NCBI GenBank assembly: GCA_018064245.1
Contig: JAGHVO010000003.1
Coordinates: 1-64,000 of the forward strand
DNA length: 64,000 nt
From: Candidatus Colimorpha pelethequi
GTDB taxonomy: Bacteria; Bacteroidota; Bacteroidia; Bacteroidales; P3
Direction: 5' to 3'
The position numbers and the translations under genes are program-made. Position 1 is the stretch's first letter, and each line of letters opens with the position of its first letter. The notes beneath the pieces are model-generated. The model was not told where the DNA came from. It was given only the letters and a program-made list of their open reading frames with translations, and ran no database searches. This document shows, one piece after another, positions 39,631 to 49,230 of the stretch.

Positions 39631-40533
39631 TTATTGTACGGAAAAATTGATTGGGTTGCCAAGACACAGCGCGATGTTGTCGGTTTCGATGTGTCCGTAG
39701 GGCGCGTGGAACCATACGGGATAGGTGTAGTCTTTCACGACGTCCCAGATGATTTCTTCCGCATTTTTCCCAAAAGGAATAGCGTTGTCGTGCATGTCGC
39801 TCATGGCTCCGACGATAAGACCTTTGAGATTTGTCAGCTTTCCGGCACGTTTTAGGTTCTGCATCATGCGGTCGATGTGATAAAGGTATTCGTCCAAGTC
39901 TTCGATGAATAGAATCTTGCCGTCGGTGTCTATTTCCGACGGTGAACCCATAAGGCTGTACAGAATGGAAAGGTTTCCGCCTACGACGGGGGCGTAGGCT
40001 TTGCCTCGTCTGCCTAAGCTGTTGTCGGTAGCGCCTTTGATTTCGGTTTGTGGTCCGTTGAACAATGCGTCTTTTAAGGAATCAATGGCGGGATAGGATT
40101 TGTGTGTGGCATTGGCAGCGTCTTGAGGAATGTTGATGGGCATGATTGCGTGCAACGTGGGTATGCCAAAATTTCGCTGTATGTGGCTGTGCAACACTGT
40201 GATGTCGCTGTAACCGACAATCCATTTGGGACATTTAGCAAAAGCGGTGAAATCCAGCTTGTCGATGATTCGGACGGTGCCATAGCCACCCCGTGCGCAG
40301 AAAATCGCCTTGATTTCATCGTCGTCCAAAGCCTCTTGCATCATTTTGGCGCGATTGTTGTCGTCGCCTGCAAATTGGTTGCAATGCTCAAACAAACCAT
40401 TGGGAAGAATTACTTGCAATCCCCATGAATTGAGTAAATCGATGGCAGGTTGCATTTCTGACAGCGATACTTTTCTCGCAGTGGCGACAATTGATACTTT
40501 GTCTCCTTGTTGCAGTAATCTTGGTTGATTCAT
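39631..40533 (-). CDS. LD-carboxypeptidase (S66 family)
   Basis: IFCARGGYGTVRIIDKLDF; IVGYSDITVLHSHIQRNFGIPTLHAIMP; ILFIEDLDEYLYHIDRMMQNLKRAG. Confidence 0.93.
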   Translation of the reverse strand: MNQPRLLQQGDKVSIVATARKVSLSEMQPAIDLLNSWGLQVILPNGLFEHCNQFAGDDNNRAKMMQEALDDDEIKAIFCARGGYGTVRIIDKLDFTAFAKCPKWIVGYSDITVLHSHIQRNFGIPTLHAIMPINIPQDAANATHKSYPAIDSLKDALFNGPQTEIKGATDNSLGRRGKAYAPVVGGNLSILYSLMGSPSEIDTDGKILFIEDLDEYLYHIDRMMQNLKRAGKLTNLKGLIVGAMSDMHDNAIPFGKNAEEIIWDVVKDYTYPVWFHAPYGHIETDNIALCLGNPINFSVQ

Positions 40534-40823
40534 TGCTTTGTATTACAGAATATTATCTCAAATCACACCCTTGGAGTGCTGTATGTGTGTTAGGCATATA
40601 AGGGGGCAAAGATGAGATAAAAATTTCTAACTAATTGTAGTTATACGCAAATATGAAAAAAAAGTTACTAACCAGGTGATTATTCAAGTCGGAGAAAAAC
40701 AGAAACAAGATTGATTTGTCGGATTGCGGAACAGTTGAATTAAGTGGGTGCTTTTTTTATGGTAATCGAGCAGACATTTAAAAGTGAGATCGAAAAATGG
40801 TGGTTTGCATTTCACAAAAATAG

Positions 40824-40863
40824 AGCGGATATCGGTTCTAACTAAGAAAGCAGATATCGCTTC
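40824..40863 (+). promoter_or_regulatory. Direct-repeat pair AGCRGATATCGSTTC upstream of the hydrogenase-associated module
   Basis: AGCGGATATCGGTTC at 40824 and AGCAGATATCGCTTC at 40849, 25-bp spacing. Confidence 0.45.
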
Positions 40864-40906
40864 AAAAAAAATGGCTAAATTATTTTTCTGCGTGAAAAAA
40901 AATGTA

Positions 40907-40914
40907 TATCTTTG
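40907..40914 (+). promoter_or_regulatory. -7 element TATCTTTG upstream of the first DRTGG gene
   Basis: aatgtatatctttgcaacg matches TAnnTTTG, about 32 nt before the ATG. Confidence 0.6.
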
Positions 40915-40945
40915 CAACGAAGAATATTGTAAATATAAAATAATC

Positions 40946-41287
40946 ATGACACTAAGAGAGGTCGCTCGTTTGTTGAACGGTCAAGTGCTTTTGGGAGAGA
41001 ATCGTTTGGATGAAGAGGTGACGATGGGATTTGCCTCGGATTTGATGAGTGAAGTGCTTACGCTCAAAGATACACCCATGTTGATTACCGGATTGTGCAA
41101 CATGCAGACCATAAGAACCTGTGATATGGCTAATTTGGAGTATTTGGTCATAGTGCGCAACAAAAAGCCGACAGAGGAAATGCTTGAGTTGGCGCAGGAA
41201 AGCGACATGGTGGTTATCACTTCTGAGTACTCAATGTTCAAGGCTTGCGGCATTCTGTATGCCGATGGAATACTTCCACTTTACTAA
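40946..41287 (+). CDS. DRTGG domain protein
   Basis: MTLREVARLLNGQVLLGENRLDEEVTMGFASDLMSEVL; start moved from the ORF-track 40784 to the ATG after the promoter. Confidence 0.85.
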   Translation: MTLREVARLLNGQVLLGENRLDEEVTMGFASDLMSEVLTLKDTPMLITGLCNMQTIRTCDMANLEYLVIVRNKKPTEEMLELAQESDMVVITSEYSMFKACGILYADGILPLY

Positions 41288-41351
41288 ATCTTACTTACTG
41301 TACCAGACTTTATTTTGTTTAATCATATATAGATATAGAGAAAGGCGTGTT

Positions 41352-41765
41352 ATGCATTTGGAATACACTGTGGTAGAGGGGGATTTTGTGAATGCCGGTA
41401 CTGCGTCAAGTTCTGTAAAGAAGGCGCTTAAACAATTGAATGTTTCACCGCAAGTCGTGAAACGAGTCGTGGTGGCTTTGTATGAAGCCGAGGTCAATGC
41501 CATAGCCCATGCCTACGGTGGCAAGGTGCTTGTGGACATTGATTCCGACAAAATCAAAATGGTTGTTGCGGACAAAGGTCCTGGAATACCTGATATTGCT
41601 TTGGCGATGCAAGAAGGGTATTCGACAGCTCGTCCCGAGGTGAGAGATATGGGCTTTGGAGCGGGAATGGGCTTGCCAAACATGCAAAAGAATGTCGATA
41701 AACTGAATGTTTCCTCCGAAGTTGGAGTCGGAACGACGGTGGAGATGGTGGTTAATTTTGTATAA
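41352..41765 (+). CDS. ATP-binding protein, anti-sigma regulatory factor (RsbW-like HATPase)
   Basis: VALYEAEVNAIAHAYGG (N box), VVADKGPGIPDIALAMQEGYSTARPEVRDMGFGAGMGLPNMQ (G boxes). Confidence 0.9.
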   Translation: MHLEYTVVEGDFVNAGTASSSVKKALKQLNVSPQVVKRVVVALYEAEVNAIAHAYGGKVLVDIDSDKIKMVVADKGPGIPDIALAMQEGYSTARPEVRDMGFGAGMGLPNMQKNVDKLNVSSEVGVGTTVEMVVNFV

Positions 41766-41796
41766 TGCTTCTTTTGAAGCGCTAATAAGTTAGCCT

Positions 41797-43170
41797 ATGG
41801 AAAACCCCATGACATTCTATCATGCCATTGAAATAGATGATTCTCAGTGTATCGGATGCTCCCGTTGCTTGAGAATTTGTCCAACGGAAGCTATTCGTAT
41901 TCGCAATGGCAAAGCATATATACAAGAAAATCGTTGTATTGATTGTGGCAAATGCCATGAGATTTGTTCCGTGAAGGCCATCTACGTTAAGCAAGATGAC
42001 TTTGAGAACGTTTTTAAGTATGAACATTCGGTGGCTTTGCTCCCGTCGGTCTTTTTGAGCCAGTTTCAGCAGGATGTGCGGGTTTCTCGTATTTATGCCG
42101 CATTGAAGGATATTGGTTTCCGCCATGTCTTTGAGGTAGAGTCGGCAGCTGCCATCTATGCGGAGGCCAAACATCGTTATGCCAAGGATAATTTGGATAA
42201 GGAACCATTGATTTCTAGTTTCTGTCCGGCAATTGTGCGTTTGATACAAATCAAATATCCCGCATTGGTGGACAATGTCATGCCCATCAGGGTGCCCTTG
42301 GACATATCTGCAATGTATGCGTTGAAAAACCTAATGGATCAAGGTATCCCAAGAGAGTCTATCGGCTTGTTCTACATCACGCCATGTGCGGCGAAGATTG
42401 CTGCCGTGAAAGCCCCTGTAGGTGAGGAAAAATCTATTATTGATGGCGTCATTAATATGGATTCGCTGTACAACAGGGTGCTAAAGAAAATCAAGGAACA
42501 GGGGAAAAATTATATTTTCCCATCGTTGCGCACGCCAAGATTGTCGGCTGATGCTATTTTGTCAACTTTGACCAATGGCGAGCGCAGAATATGCCTGGCA
42601 AAGCGTTCCTATGCTATTGATGGCATAGAGAATGTGATGGATTTTTTAGATCGGCTTGAAAACGATGAGGTCGAGGGCGTTGAGTTTTTGGAGCTCCGTG
42701 CTTGTGATCAGTCGTGTGCGGGAGCTTTGTTTTCGTGTGATAACCGTTTCCTATGCGGAGAGCGAATGTATGCTCGTGCTCGAAAGGCTGCGGAAAGGGA
42801 GCGAAACGGCGAGATGCCAAGGGACAAAGAAATGGATTCGTGTAAAGAGTATTTGATAGGCAATTCGATAGTGGACCCTGTCAAACCTCGTTCCATGATG
42901 ATATTAGATAGCGATAGATCCAAGGCTCTTGAGAAAATGGAGAAGATAGTTCAATTGAAAGAACTCCTTCCCAAGATTGATTGTGGTGTATGCGGGGCTC
43001 CAACCTGTGAGGCGTTCGCCACGGATGTCGTGTGCGGAAAAACTTGCCTTGAGGAGTGCTTGTTCTATCAGCGCCATCAAGAAAGCCTTGGAAAGATGAC
43101 GATAGCAGATAGCCTTGAAAAGATGAAATCCATTTGGGGTGAGGATCGTATCAAGGACCAAGAAAAATAA
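41797..43170 (+). CDS. 4Fe-4S / [FeFe]-hydrogenase-like sensory protein with degenerate H-cluster motifs and C-terminal Fe-S (Fes-type) domain
   Basis: Two CxxCxxCxxxCP motifs (CIGCSRCLRICP, CIDCGKCHEICS); L1-like SSFCPA, L2-like TPCAAK, L3-like RACDQSCAGAL; C-terminal CGVCGAPTCEAFATDVVCGK. Confidence 0.9.
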   Translation: MENPMTFYHAIEIDDSQCIGCSRCLRICPTEAIRIRNGKAYIQENRCIDCGKCHEICSVKAIYVKQDDFENVFKYEHSVALLPSVFLSQFQQDVRVSRIYAALKDIGFRHVFEVESAAAIYAEAKHRYAKDNLDKEPLISSFCPAIVRLIQIKYPALVDNVMPIRVPLDISAMYALKNLMDQGIPRESIGLFYITPCAAKIAAVKAPVGEEKSIIDGVINMDSLYNRVLKKIKEQGKNYIFPSLRTPRLSADAILSTLTNGERRICLAKRSYAIDGIENVMDFLDRLENDEVEGVEFLELRACDQSCAGALFSCDNRFLCGERMYARARKAAERERNGEMPRDKEMDSCKEYLIGNSIVDPVKPRSMMILDSDRSKALEKMEKIVQLKELLPKIDCGVCGAPTCEAFATDVVCGKTCLEECLFYQRHQESLGKMTIADSLEKMKSIWGEDRIKDQEK

Positions 43171-43186
43171 CCTAAATATACTTTAT

Positions 43187-43519
43187 ATGACTGTACAAGA
43201 ACTTGTAAATGCCCTGAAACTGACTGTGCTTTCAGGCAAGGATGGGCTGAACCGCGAAATTGAAGGATGCTACGTTTCCGATTTGTTGAGTGACGTGATG
43301 GGCAACGCCGAAATTAACAACGTCTGGGTCACGTTGCAGACGCATAAGAATGTGATGGCAATTGCTTCATTGAAGGAGTTGGCTTGCGTTATTTTGGTAA
43401 AGGGACAGAGCGCTTCGGAAGAAACTTTAGCGCAAAGCAACGAAGAAGGCATTCCGTTCCTGAGCACTACTATGCAGACTTTCGAGACTGCTGGTAAAAT
43501 CTATGATTTGTTGAAATAG
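43187..43519 (+). CDS. DRTGG domain protein, second copy
   Basis: MTVQELVNALKLTVLSGKDGLNREIEGCYVSDLLSDVMGNA. Confidence 0.88.
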   Translation: MTVQELVNALKLTVLSGKDGLNREIEGCYVSDLLSDVMGNAEINNVWVTLQTHKNVMAIASLKELACVILVKGQSASEETLAQSNEEGIPFLSTTMQTFETAGKIYDLLK

Positions 43520-44286
43520 TGTCAGATACGCTGCATCCATATAAGGCGGATTTGCATATCCATACAGTGCTTTCACCTTGTGGCGACTTGGAAATGAGTC
43601 CCATCAACATAGTGGAACGAGCCTTGGCGCGTGGGTTGGACATGATTGCTATATCGGATCACAATACCACGCGACAAGTCAAGGTGACGCAAAAGATTGG
43701 CAAGGAGAAAGGTCTGTTTGTTTTGGGTGGGGTGGAGGTGACCTCTCAGGAAGAGGCTCACTGCTTGGCGTATTTTGAAACAGATACGCAATTGGATGCA
43801 TTTCAGGATTTTTTGGATTTGCATTTGCCAAAGATTCCCAATGACGAAGACCGCTTCGGTTATCAATTGATTGTGGATGAGAACGAGGAGATCGTGGGCG
43901 AGGAGGAATTCCATTTGCTGAATGCCATAGATGTTGATGTGGATGGAATCTATGAAGAAGTGCACCGCATTGGTGGATTGTTCGTTCCTGCACATGTCAA
44001 CAAGGGTTCAACCTCATTGACCAGTCAATTGGGTTTTGTACCCCCAGATTTGCGTGCGGATGGACTTGAAATCAACAAGTTCGTCACTAAGGAGGATTTT
44101 CTTAGGAAAAACGCTTATTTGAAACGTTTTAATTTCATTACCGATAGTGATGCCCATTTTGTAGATAATGTAGGTGATGTCTATAATGTTATTTATATGG
44201 CACACAGAAACTTTGACGAGTTTCGGAAGGCGCTTGCGGGGGAAGATGGACGCTATATAGACACGATGGCGTTTAGGAAGAAATGA
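43519..44286 (+). CDS. PHP domain protein
   Basis: GTG start overlapping the upstream stop by 1 nt; ADLHIHTVLSPCGDLEMSP; ISDHNTTRQ; FVPAHVNKGSTSL; FITDSDAHFVDNVG. Confidence 0.92.
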   Translation: MSDTLHPYKADLHIHTVLSPCGDLEMSPINIVERALARGLDMIAISDHNTTRQVKVTQKIGKEKGLFVLGGVEVTSQEEAHCLAYFETDTQLDAFQDFLDLHLPKIPNDEDRFGYQLIVDENEEIVGEEEFHLLNAIDVDVDGIYEEVHRIGGLFVPAHVNKGSTSLTSQLGFVPPDLRADGLEINKFVTKEDFLRKNAYLKRFNFITDSDAHFVDNVGDVYNVIYMAHRNFDEFRKALAGEDGRYIDTMAFRKK

Positions 44287-44369
44287 GACTTTTGCGAGAA
44301 GGCAAAGGAAGGTAGCAGTCTGGGAAGGTGGCAAATGAAATGAACTAAAAATATAGAAAAGCTTTCATT

Positions 44370-44918
44370 ATGAAGGAACTTTCATTGCATGTCTATGACT
44401 TGATGGAAAACTCCATCGCAGCCAATGCGAAGGATGTTAGTCTCACTATACGTGACAGTTTGAAAGACAATGACTATCACTTTACTATACAAGATAATGG
44501 GAAAGGTATGACTCCCGAGTTTATGGCCAAGGTGACCGACCCTTATACAACTACGCGAACGACAAGAAAGGTAGGGCTTGGCCTGCCACTCATCAAAATG
44601 AACAGCGAAAATTGTGGTGGGGGAATGAAATTGAGCAGCGAAGTCGGAGTGGGAACCACTTTGGAATTTTGGTTCCAGCATGACCATTGGGATCGACCTC
44701 CGATGGGTGATTTGGAAGGCACCATTGTCATGTTGGTGTCGCAACACGAGGACATTCATTTTGTCTATAAGCATATAACCGACAAAGGAGAATATGTGTT
44801 TGATACCGATGAAATTAAAGAAGCTTTGGATGGGATGTCGATGAATGATTTGAGCATTATTTCCTACCTGAAAGAGATGATTCGAGAGAACCTGGATGAA
44901 ATAGGAGCAAACGAGTAG
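44370..44918 (+). CDS. HATPase domain ATP-binding protein
   Basis: YDLMENSIAANAKDVSLTI, IQDNGKGMTPEFMAKVTDPYTTTRTTRKVGLGLPLIKMNSENCGGGM. Confidence 0.92.
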   Translation: MKELSLHVYDLMENSIAANAKDVSLTIRDSLKDNDYHFTIQDNGKGMTPEFMAKVTDPYTTTRTTRKVGLGLPLIKMNSENCGGGMKLSSEVGVGTTLEFWFQHDHWDRPPMGDLEGTIVMLVSQHEDIHFVYKHITDKGEYVFDTDEIKEALDGMSMNDLSIISYLKEMIRENLDEIGANE

Positions 44919-44962
44919 AAAATCTTTTTGGGATGGAATTCTGTTAATTAAAATAAAAAGCG

Positions 44963-44970
44963 TATATTTG
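44963..44970 (+). promoter_or_regulatory. -7 element TATATTTG upstream of the hydrogenase structural genes
   Basis: agcgtatatttgcatttcc; TAnnTTTG. Confidence 0.6.
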
Positions 44971-45058
44971 CATTTCCAGATATACTCTGTTGGAATATTC
45001 TAATATCCTAAGAATTAAATATATATAATATTAATCCCTAAATTAAAGGAGATAACAC

Positions 45059-45454
45059 ATGACAAAAGTAAAATCACTGGCTGATTTGAAAGCCATGAGA
45101 GAGAAGCTTCAATCGACCTTGGATGTTCGCGAAAAGGCTGAAAATCCTGAGTCGCTTGTGCAAATCAAAGTCGCTATGGCAACTTGCGGTATTGCTGCTG
45201 GAGCCAAGCAGGTTATGGAACACATGATGAACAAGGCTTCTGAGTTGGGCATTGCCGCCGTATTTACTCAGACTGGTTGCATGGGCTATTGCCATGCAGA
45301 ACCTACCCTTGAGGTTCGCGTTCCTGGTAAAGACCCCATCGTTTTCGGTCACGTTGACAACAATCGTGCCGATGAAATTCTGACCAAGTATGTTCAGAAC
45401 GGTGAATTGGTCGAGGGCATCATCCCTGTCAACTACGAAACTATCGACAAGTAA
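45059..45454 (+). CDS. (2Fe-2S) ferredoxin (thioredoxin-like fold), hydrogenase-associated
   Basis: VAMATCGIAAGAKQVMEHMMNKA...FTQTGCMGYCHAEPTLEV. Confidence 0.9.
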   Translation: MTKVKSLADLKAMREKLQSTLDVREKAENPESLVQIKVAMATCGIAAGAKQVMEHMMNKASELGIAAVFTQTGCMGYCHAEPTLEVRVPGKDPIVFGHVDNNRADEILTKYVQNGELVEGIIPVNYETIDK

Positions 45455-45472
45455 AAACGGAGGAGAAACAAT

Positions 45473-47287
45473 ATGGCAAAATACAAAATGCACGTTCTCA
45501 TCTGCGGCGGTACTGGATGTAAATCTTCCAATAGCTTGCAGATTATTGAAAACTTCCACAATATTTTGAAGGAAAAAGGTCTCCAAGACGAAGTTCAGGT
45601 CATCAAGACTGGTTGCTTCGGTTTCTGCGAGAAAGGCCCCATTGTCAAGATTATGCCTGACAATACCTTCTATACCCAAGTTAAGCCCGAAGACGTTCGT
45701 CGCATTGTTGAAGAACATCTTGTTAAGGGTCGTAAGGTGCCTGAACTGCTCTATATGAACCCCGAAAATAAAGAGCACGTTTCCGACTCCAAACACATGG
45801 ATTTCTACAAAAAGCAGATTCGTATCGCTTTGCGTAACTGCGGTTTCGTAGATCCCGAAAACATTGAAGAGAGCATCGCTCGTGGTGGTTATGAGGCATT
45901 GGCAAAGTGTCTTTCCGAAATGACCCCCGAACAGGTTATCGCCGAAATGAAGGCTTCTGGCCTCCGCGGCCGTGGTGGTGCTGGTTTCCCCACTGGTTTG
46001 AAATGGGAACTCTGCGCTAAGAACAAGGCAGATCAAAAATATGTCATCTGCAATGCCGATGAGGGTGACCCCGGCGCATTCATGGATCGTTCCATCTTGG
46101 AAGGCGACCCCAACAGTATCGTTGAGGCTATGGCCATCTGCGGTTACGCTATTGGCGCTACCAAGGGCTTGGTTTACATCCGCGCAGAATATCCTCTTGC
46201 TATCGACCGTTTGAAAATCGCCATCAACCAGGCTCGTGAATATGGTCTCTTGGGCGAGAACATCCTCGGAAGCGACTTCAGCTTTGATATCGAACTCCGT
46301 TACGGTGCTGGCGCATTCGTATGCGGTGAGGAAACCGCTTTGATCCACTGCATGGTAGGTCAGCGTGGTGTACCTACTTTGTAACCCCCGTTGCCCGCAG
46401 TAAGTGGTTATATGGGCTAGCCTTCCAATGTTAACAACGTTGAGACTTTCGCAAATGTTCCCGTAATTATCACCAAGGGCGCTGAGTGGTTCAGCAAGAT
46501 TGGTACCGAAAAATCTAAAGGTACGAAGGTATTCGCATTGGCTGGTCAGATCAACAACGTAGGTTTGATTGAGGTTCCTATGGGTATTACCTTGCGTGAG
46601 ATTATTTATGAAATTGGTGGTGGTATTAAGGGTGGCCGTCAGTTCAAGGCAGTTCAGACCGGTGGACCTTCCGGCGGATGCTTGACCGCAAAACACCTCG
46701 ACACCGCTATTGACTACGATAGCCTCGTGGCTGCTGGTTCCATGATGGGTTCTGGTGGTATGGTTGTTATGGATGAAACTTCCTGTATGCCTGCTATCGC
46801 TAAGTTCTATCTGGAATTCACTTGCGAAGAGAGTTGTGGTAAATGTTCACCCTGCCGTATCGGTAACAAACGTCTCTGCGAAATGCTTGAGAAGATCACC
46901 GACGGTCGTGGTACAATGGAAGACCTCCAAGAACTCCGCAATCTTGCAGCAGTTATCAAGGATACCGCTCTTTGTGGACTTGGTCAGACTTCACCGAACC
47001 CCGTACTCTCTACCCTCGACAACTTCTGGGATGAGTATGTTGAGCACGTTGTTGACAAGAAATGCCGTGCCGGTGTCTGCAAGAAACTTATGAGATACGA
47101 AATTGACCGCGAAAAATGTATCGGTTGTGGCAAGTGCGCCAAGGGTTGTCCCGCTGAGGCAATCACTCGTACTGACTATACCGCTCCTGGTCACAAACTC
47201 GCTTCCATGGTTATCGACAGCGAGAAGTGCTTGAAGTGCGGCGCTTGTATCGGTGGCTGTAAATTTGGTGCCATTTCAGTTAAATAA
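45473..47287 (+). pseudogene. hydB: Electron-bifurcating hydrogenase HydB / NuoF-like subunit, interrupted by two in-frame stops (TAA 46382-46384, TAG 46418-46420)
   Basis: ORFs 45473-46384 and 46538-47287 are in the same frame (offset 1065 nt). Frame reads ...[48 protein letters not shown]..., continuous with the NuoF fold and C-terminal 2x[4Fe-4S]. Confidence 0.92.
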
Positions 47288-47375
47288 TAATCGTAAAAAC
47301 GCATCATATAGGGCGTAGCAATTTAACCACACTTTTAGATGCTACAAGCTATATTCAAAATTATAAAGTAAAACA

Positions 47376-49151
47376 ATGATTAATCTGACTATAGATAATA
47401 AGCCGGTTCAAGTCGAGGAAGGTACCACGATTTTGAAAGCCGCTCGTCAGGCCGGTATCAATATTCCTACCTTGTGCTATTTTGAGCTCAATGGTATGAA
47501 GTTTGAAAACAAACCCGGTGGATGCCGTGTTTGCGTTGTTGAAGTAAAAGGACGTAAGAACCTCGCTCCCGCATGTGCTACCGATTGTATGGAAGGCATG
47601 GAAGTTTTCACCCACAGTGCACGCGTTATCAACGCTCGTAAAACTGTCGTTGAACTTATCCTTTCCGATCACCCCAACGATTGCCTCCAGTGCGAAAAGA
47701 ATGGAGACTGCGAATTGCAGGCTCTCGCCAAGAGACTTGGCATCAAGGAAATTCCTTTCAAGGGCGCTCAATCCACCTATCGCAAGGATGCTACCCTCAG
47801 CGTAGAACGCGATATGGACAAGTGCGTTATGTGCCGTCGTTGCGAAACCATGTGTAACAAGTTCCAGAGCGTTGGTGCTTTGAGCGGTGTTAATCGTGGC
47901 TTCCAGGCAGTTGTCGCTCCTGCTTTTGAGCAGAACCTTGGCGACAGCAGCTGCGTTAACTGCGGACAGTGCGTTCAGGTTTGCCCTGTTGGCGCATTGA
48001 CCCTCGTTGACAACATTGGCGACGTTATGAAGGCTATCGCCGATCCTACCAAGAAAGTCGTTGTTCAGACCGCTCCTGCAGTCCGCGTGGCTTTGGGTGA
48101 GGAATTTGGCATGCAGCCCGGTGAGATCGTTACCGGTAAAATGGCTGCCGCTCTCCGTCGTCTTGGTTTCGACTATGTATTCGATACTGACTGGAGCGCC
48201 GACCTTACCATTATGGAGGAAGGCACCGAACTTCTTGGCCGCGTAAAGAGTTTCCTCGCTGGCGACAAGAACGTCAAACTGCCTTTGTTTACCAGTTGCT
48301 GTCCTGGTTGGGTTACCTTCTACGAGAAGAATTTCCCCGACCTGCTCGACTATCCTTCAACCGCAAAATCTCCTCAGCAGATGTTCGGCGCTGTAGCAAA
48401 GAACTATTTTGCACAGAAGATTGGTGTGAAACGCGAAGACCTTGTTGTTGTTTCCATCATGCCTTGCTTGGCCAAGAAGAGCGAATGCGCTCGTGACGAA
48501 TTCAAGGTAAACGGTGATCCCGATGTCAACTTCTCCTTGACCACTCGCGAACTTGCGCACATGATCAAGCAGTGCAACCTCGACCTCAACGACATGCCTG
48601 AGGAAGACTTTGACAGTCCTCTCGGCCAGTCAACAGGTGCTGCTGTTATCTTTGGCGCTACTGGTGGTGTTATGGAAGCAGCCGTTCGTACCGCTTATGA
48701 AATCTATTGCGGCAAACCTCTGCCCAAGATCGACCTCGAAGCAGTTCGTGGAATCTATGGCGACAGCGTTCGTACCGCTACCGTTGATTTCAATGGTTTG
48801 GCAGTTAAAGTGGCTATTTGCTATGGTCTCTCCAACGCTCGCAAACTTATGGAAGAAGTTCGCAACGGCAACCCCAATGGTTATCACTTCATCGAGGTGA
48901 TGGCTTGTCCTGGTGGTTGTATCGGTGGTGCTGGTCAGCCCTATCACCACGGCCACAGCGACATCATCCAGAAACGTATGGAAGCTACCTATCGTGAAGA
49001 TGCTGGCAAGCCCATCCGCAAGTCTCATGAAAATCCCGATATCATCGCTATTTACAAAGAGTACTACGGCGAACCTTGCGGCCACCTCAGCCACGAGCAG
49101 CTCCACACTCATTATTTCGACAAATCTGACAAGATTGAGGCAACAAAATAA
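47376..49151 (+). CDS. hydA: [FeFe]-hydrogenase large subunit HydA (group A, NADH-dependent type)
   Basis: N-terminal 2Fe-2S; L1 FTSCCPGWVTFYEK; L2 SIMPCLAKKSECARDEF; L3 EVMACPGGCIGGAGQPY. Confidence 0.97.
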   Translation: MINLTIDNKPVQVEEGTTILKAARQAGINIPTLCYFELNGMKFENKPGGCRVCVVEVKGRKNLAPACATDCMEGMEVFTHSARVINARKTVVELILSDHPNDCLQCEKNGDCELQALAKRLGIKEIPFKGAQSTYRKDATLSVERDMDKCVMCRRCETMCNKFQSVGALSGVNRGFQAVVAPAFEQNLGDSSCVNCGQCVQVCPVGALTLVDNIGDVMKAIADPTKKVVVQTAPAVRVALGEEFGMQPGEIVTGKMAAALRRLGFDYVFDTDWSADLTIMEEGTELLGRVKSFLAGDKNVKLPLFTSCCPGWVTFYEKNFPDLLDYPSTAKSPQQMFGAVAKNYFAQKIGVKREDLVVVSIMPCLAKKSECARDEFKVNGDPDVNFSLTTRELAHMIKQCNLDLNDMPEEDFDSPLGQSTGAAVIFGATGGVMEAAVRTAYEIYCGKPLPKIDLEAVRGIYGDSVRTATVDFNGLAVKVAICYGLSNARKLMEEVRNGNPNGYHFIEVMACPGGCIGGAGQPYHHGHSDIIQKRMEATYREDAGKPIRKSHENPDIIAIYKEYYGEPCGHLSHEQLHTHYFDKSDKIEATK

Positions 49152-49230
49152 AGTTGAATGTGGAAAGTAAGGCGGTGATTGCAACGCAATCCGCTGCAAT
49201 CACCCAATTACAACCTAAAATAATAAGAAT

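Noticed and set aside
46382-46420. Stop-codon recoding (TAA/TAG read as an amino acid) as an explanation for hydB
   Set aside because: TAA and TAG serve as normal terminators for many genes in this window, and the neighbouring E->V and S->C-type differences are not explained by recoding.
46349-46420. Diversity-generating retroelement mutagenesis of hydB
   Set aside because: DGRs mutate A to any base and need a reverse transcriptase plus template repeat; neither was seen here, and a NuoF core is an implausible target.
45074-46696. 540-aa minus-strand ORF antisense to hydB and the ferredoxin gene
   Set aside because: Shadow ORF opposite conserved NuoF-type coding sequence; its translation shows no recognisable domain, whereas the plus strand is clearly homologous despite the stops.
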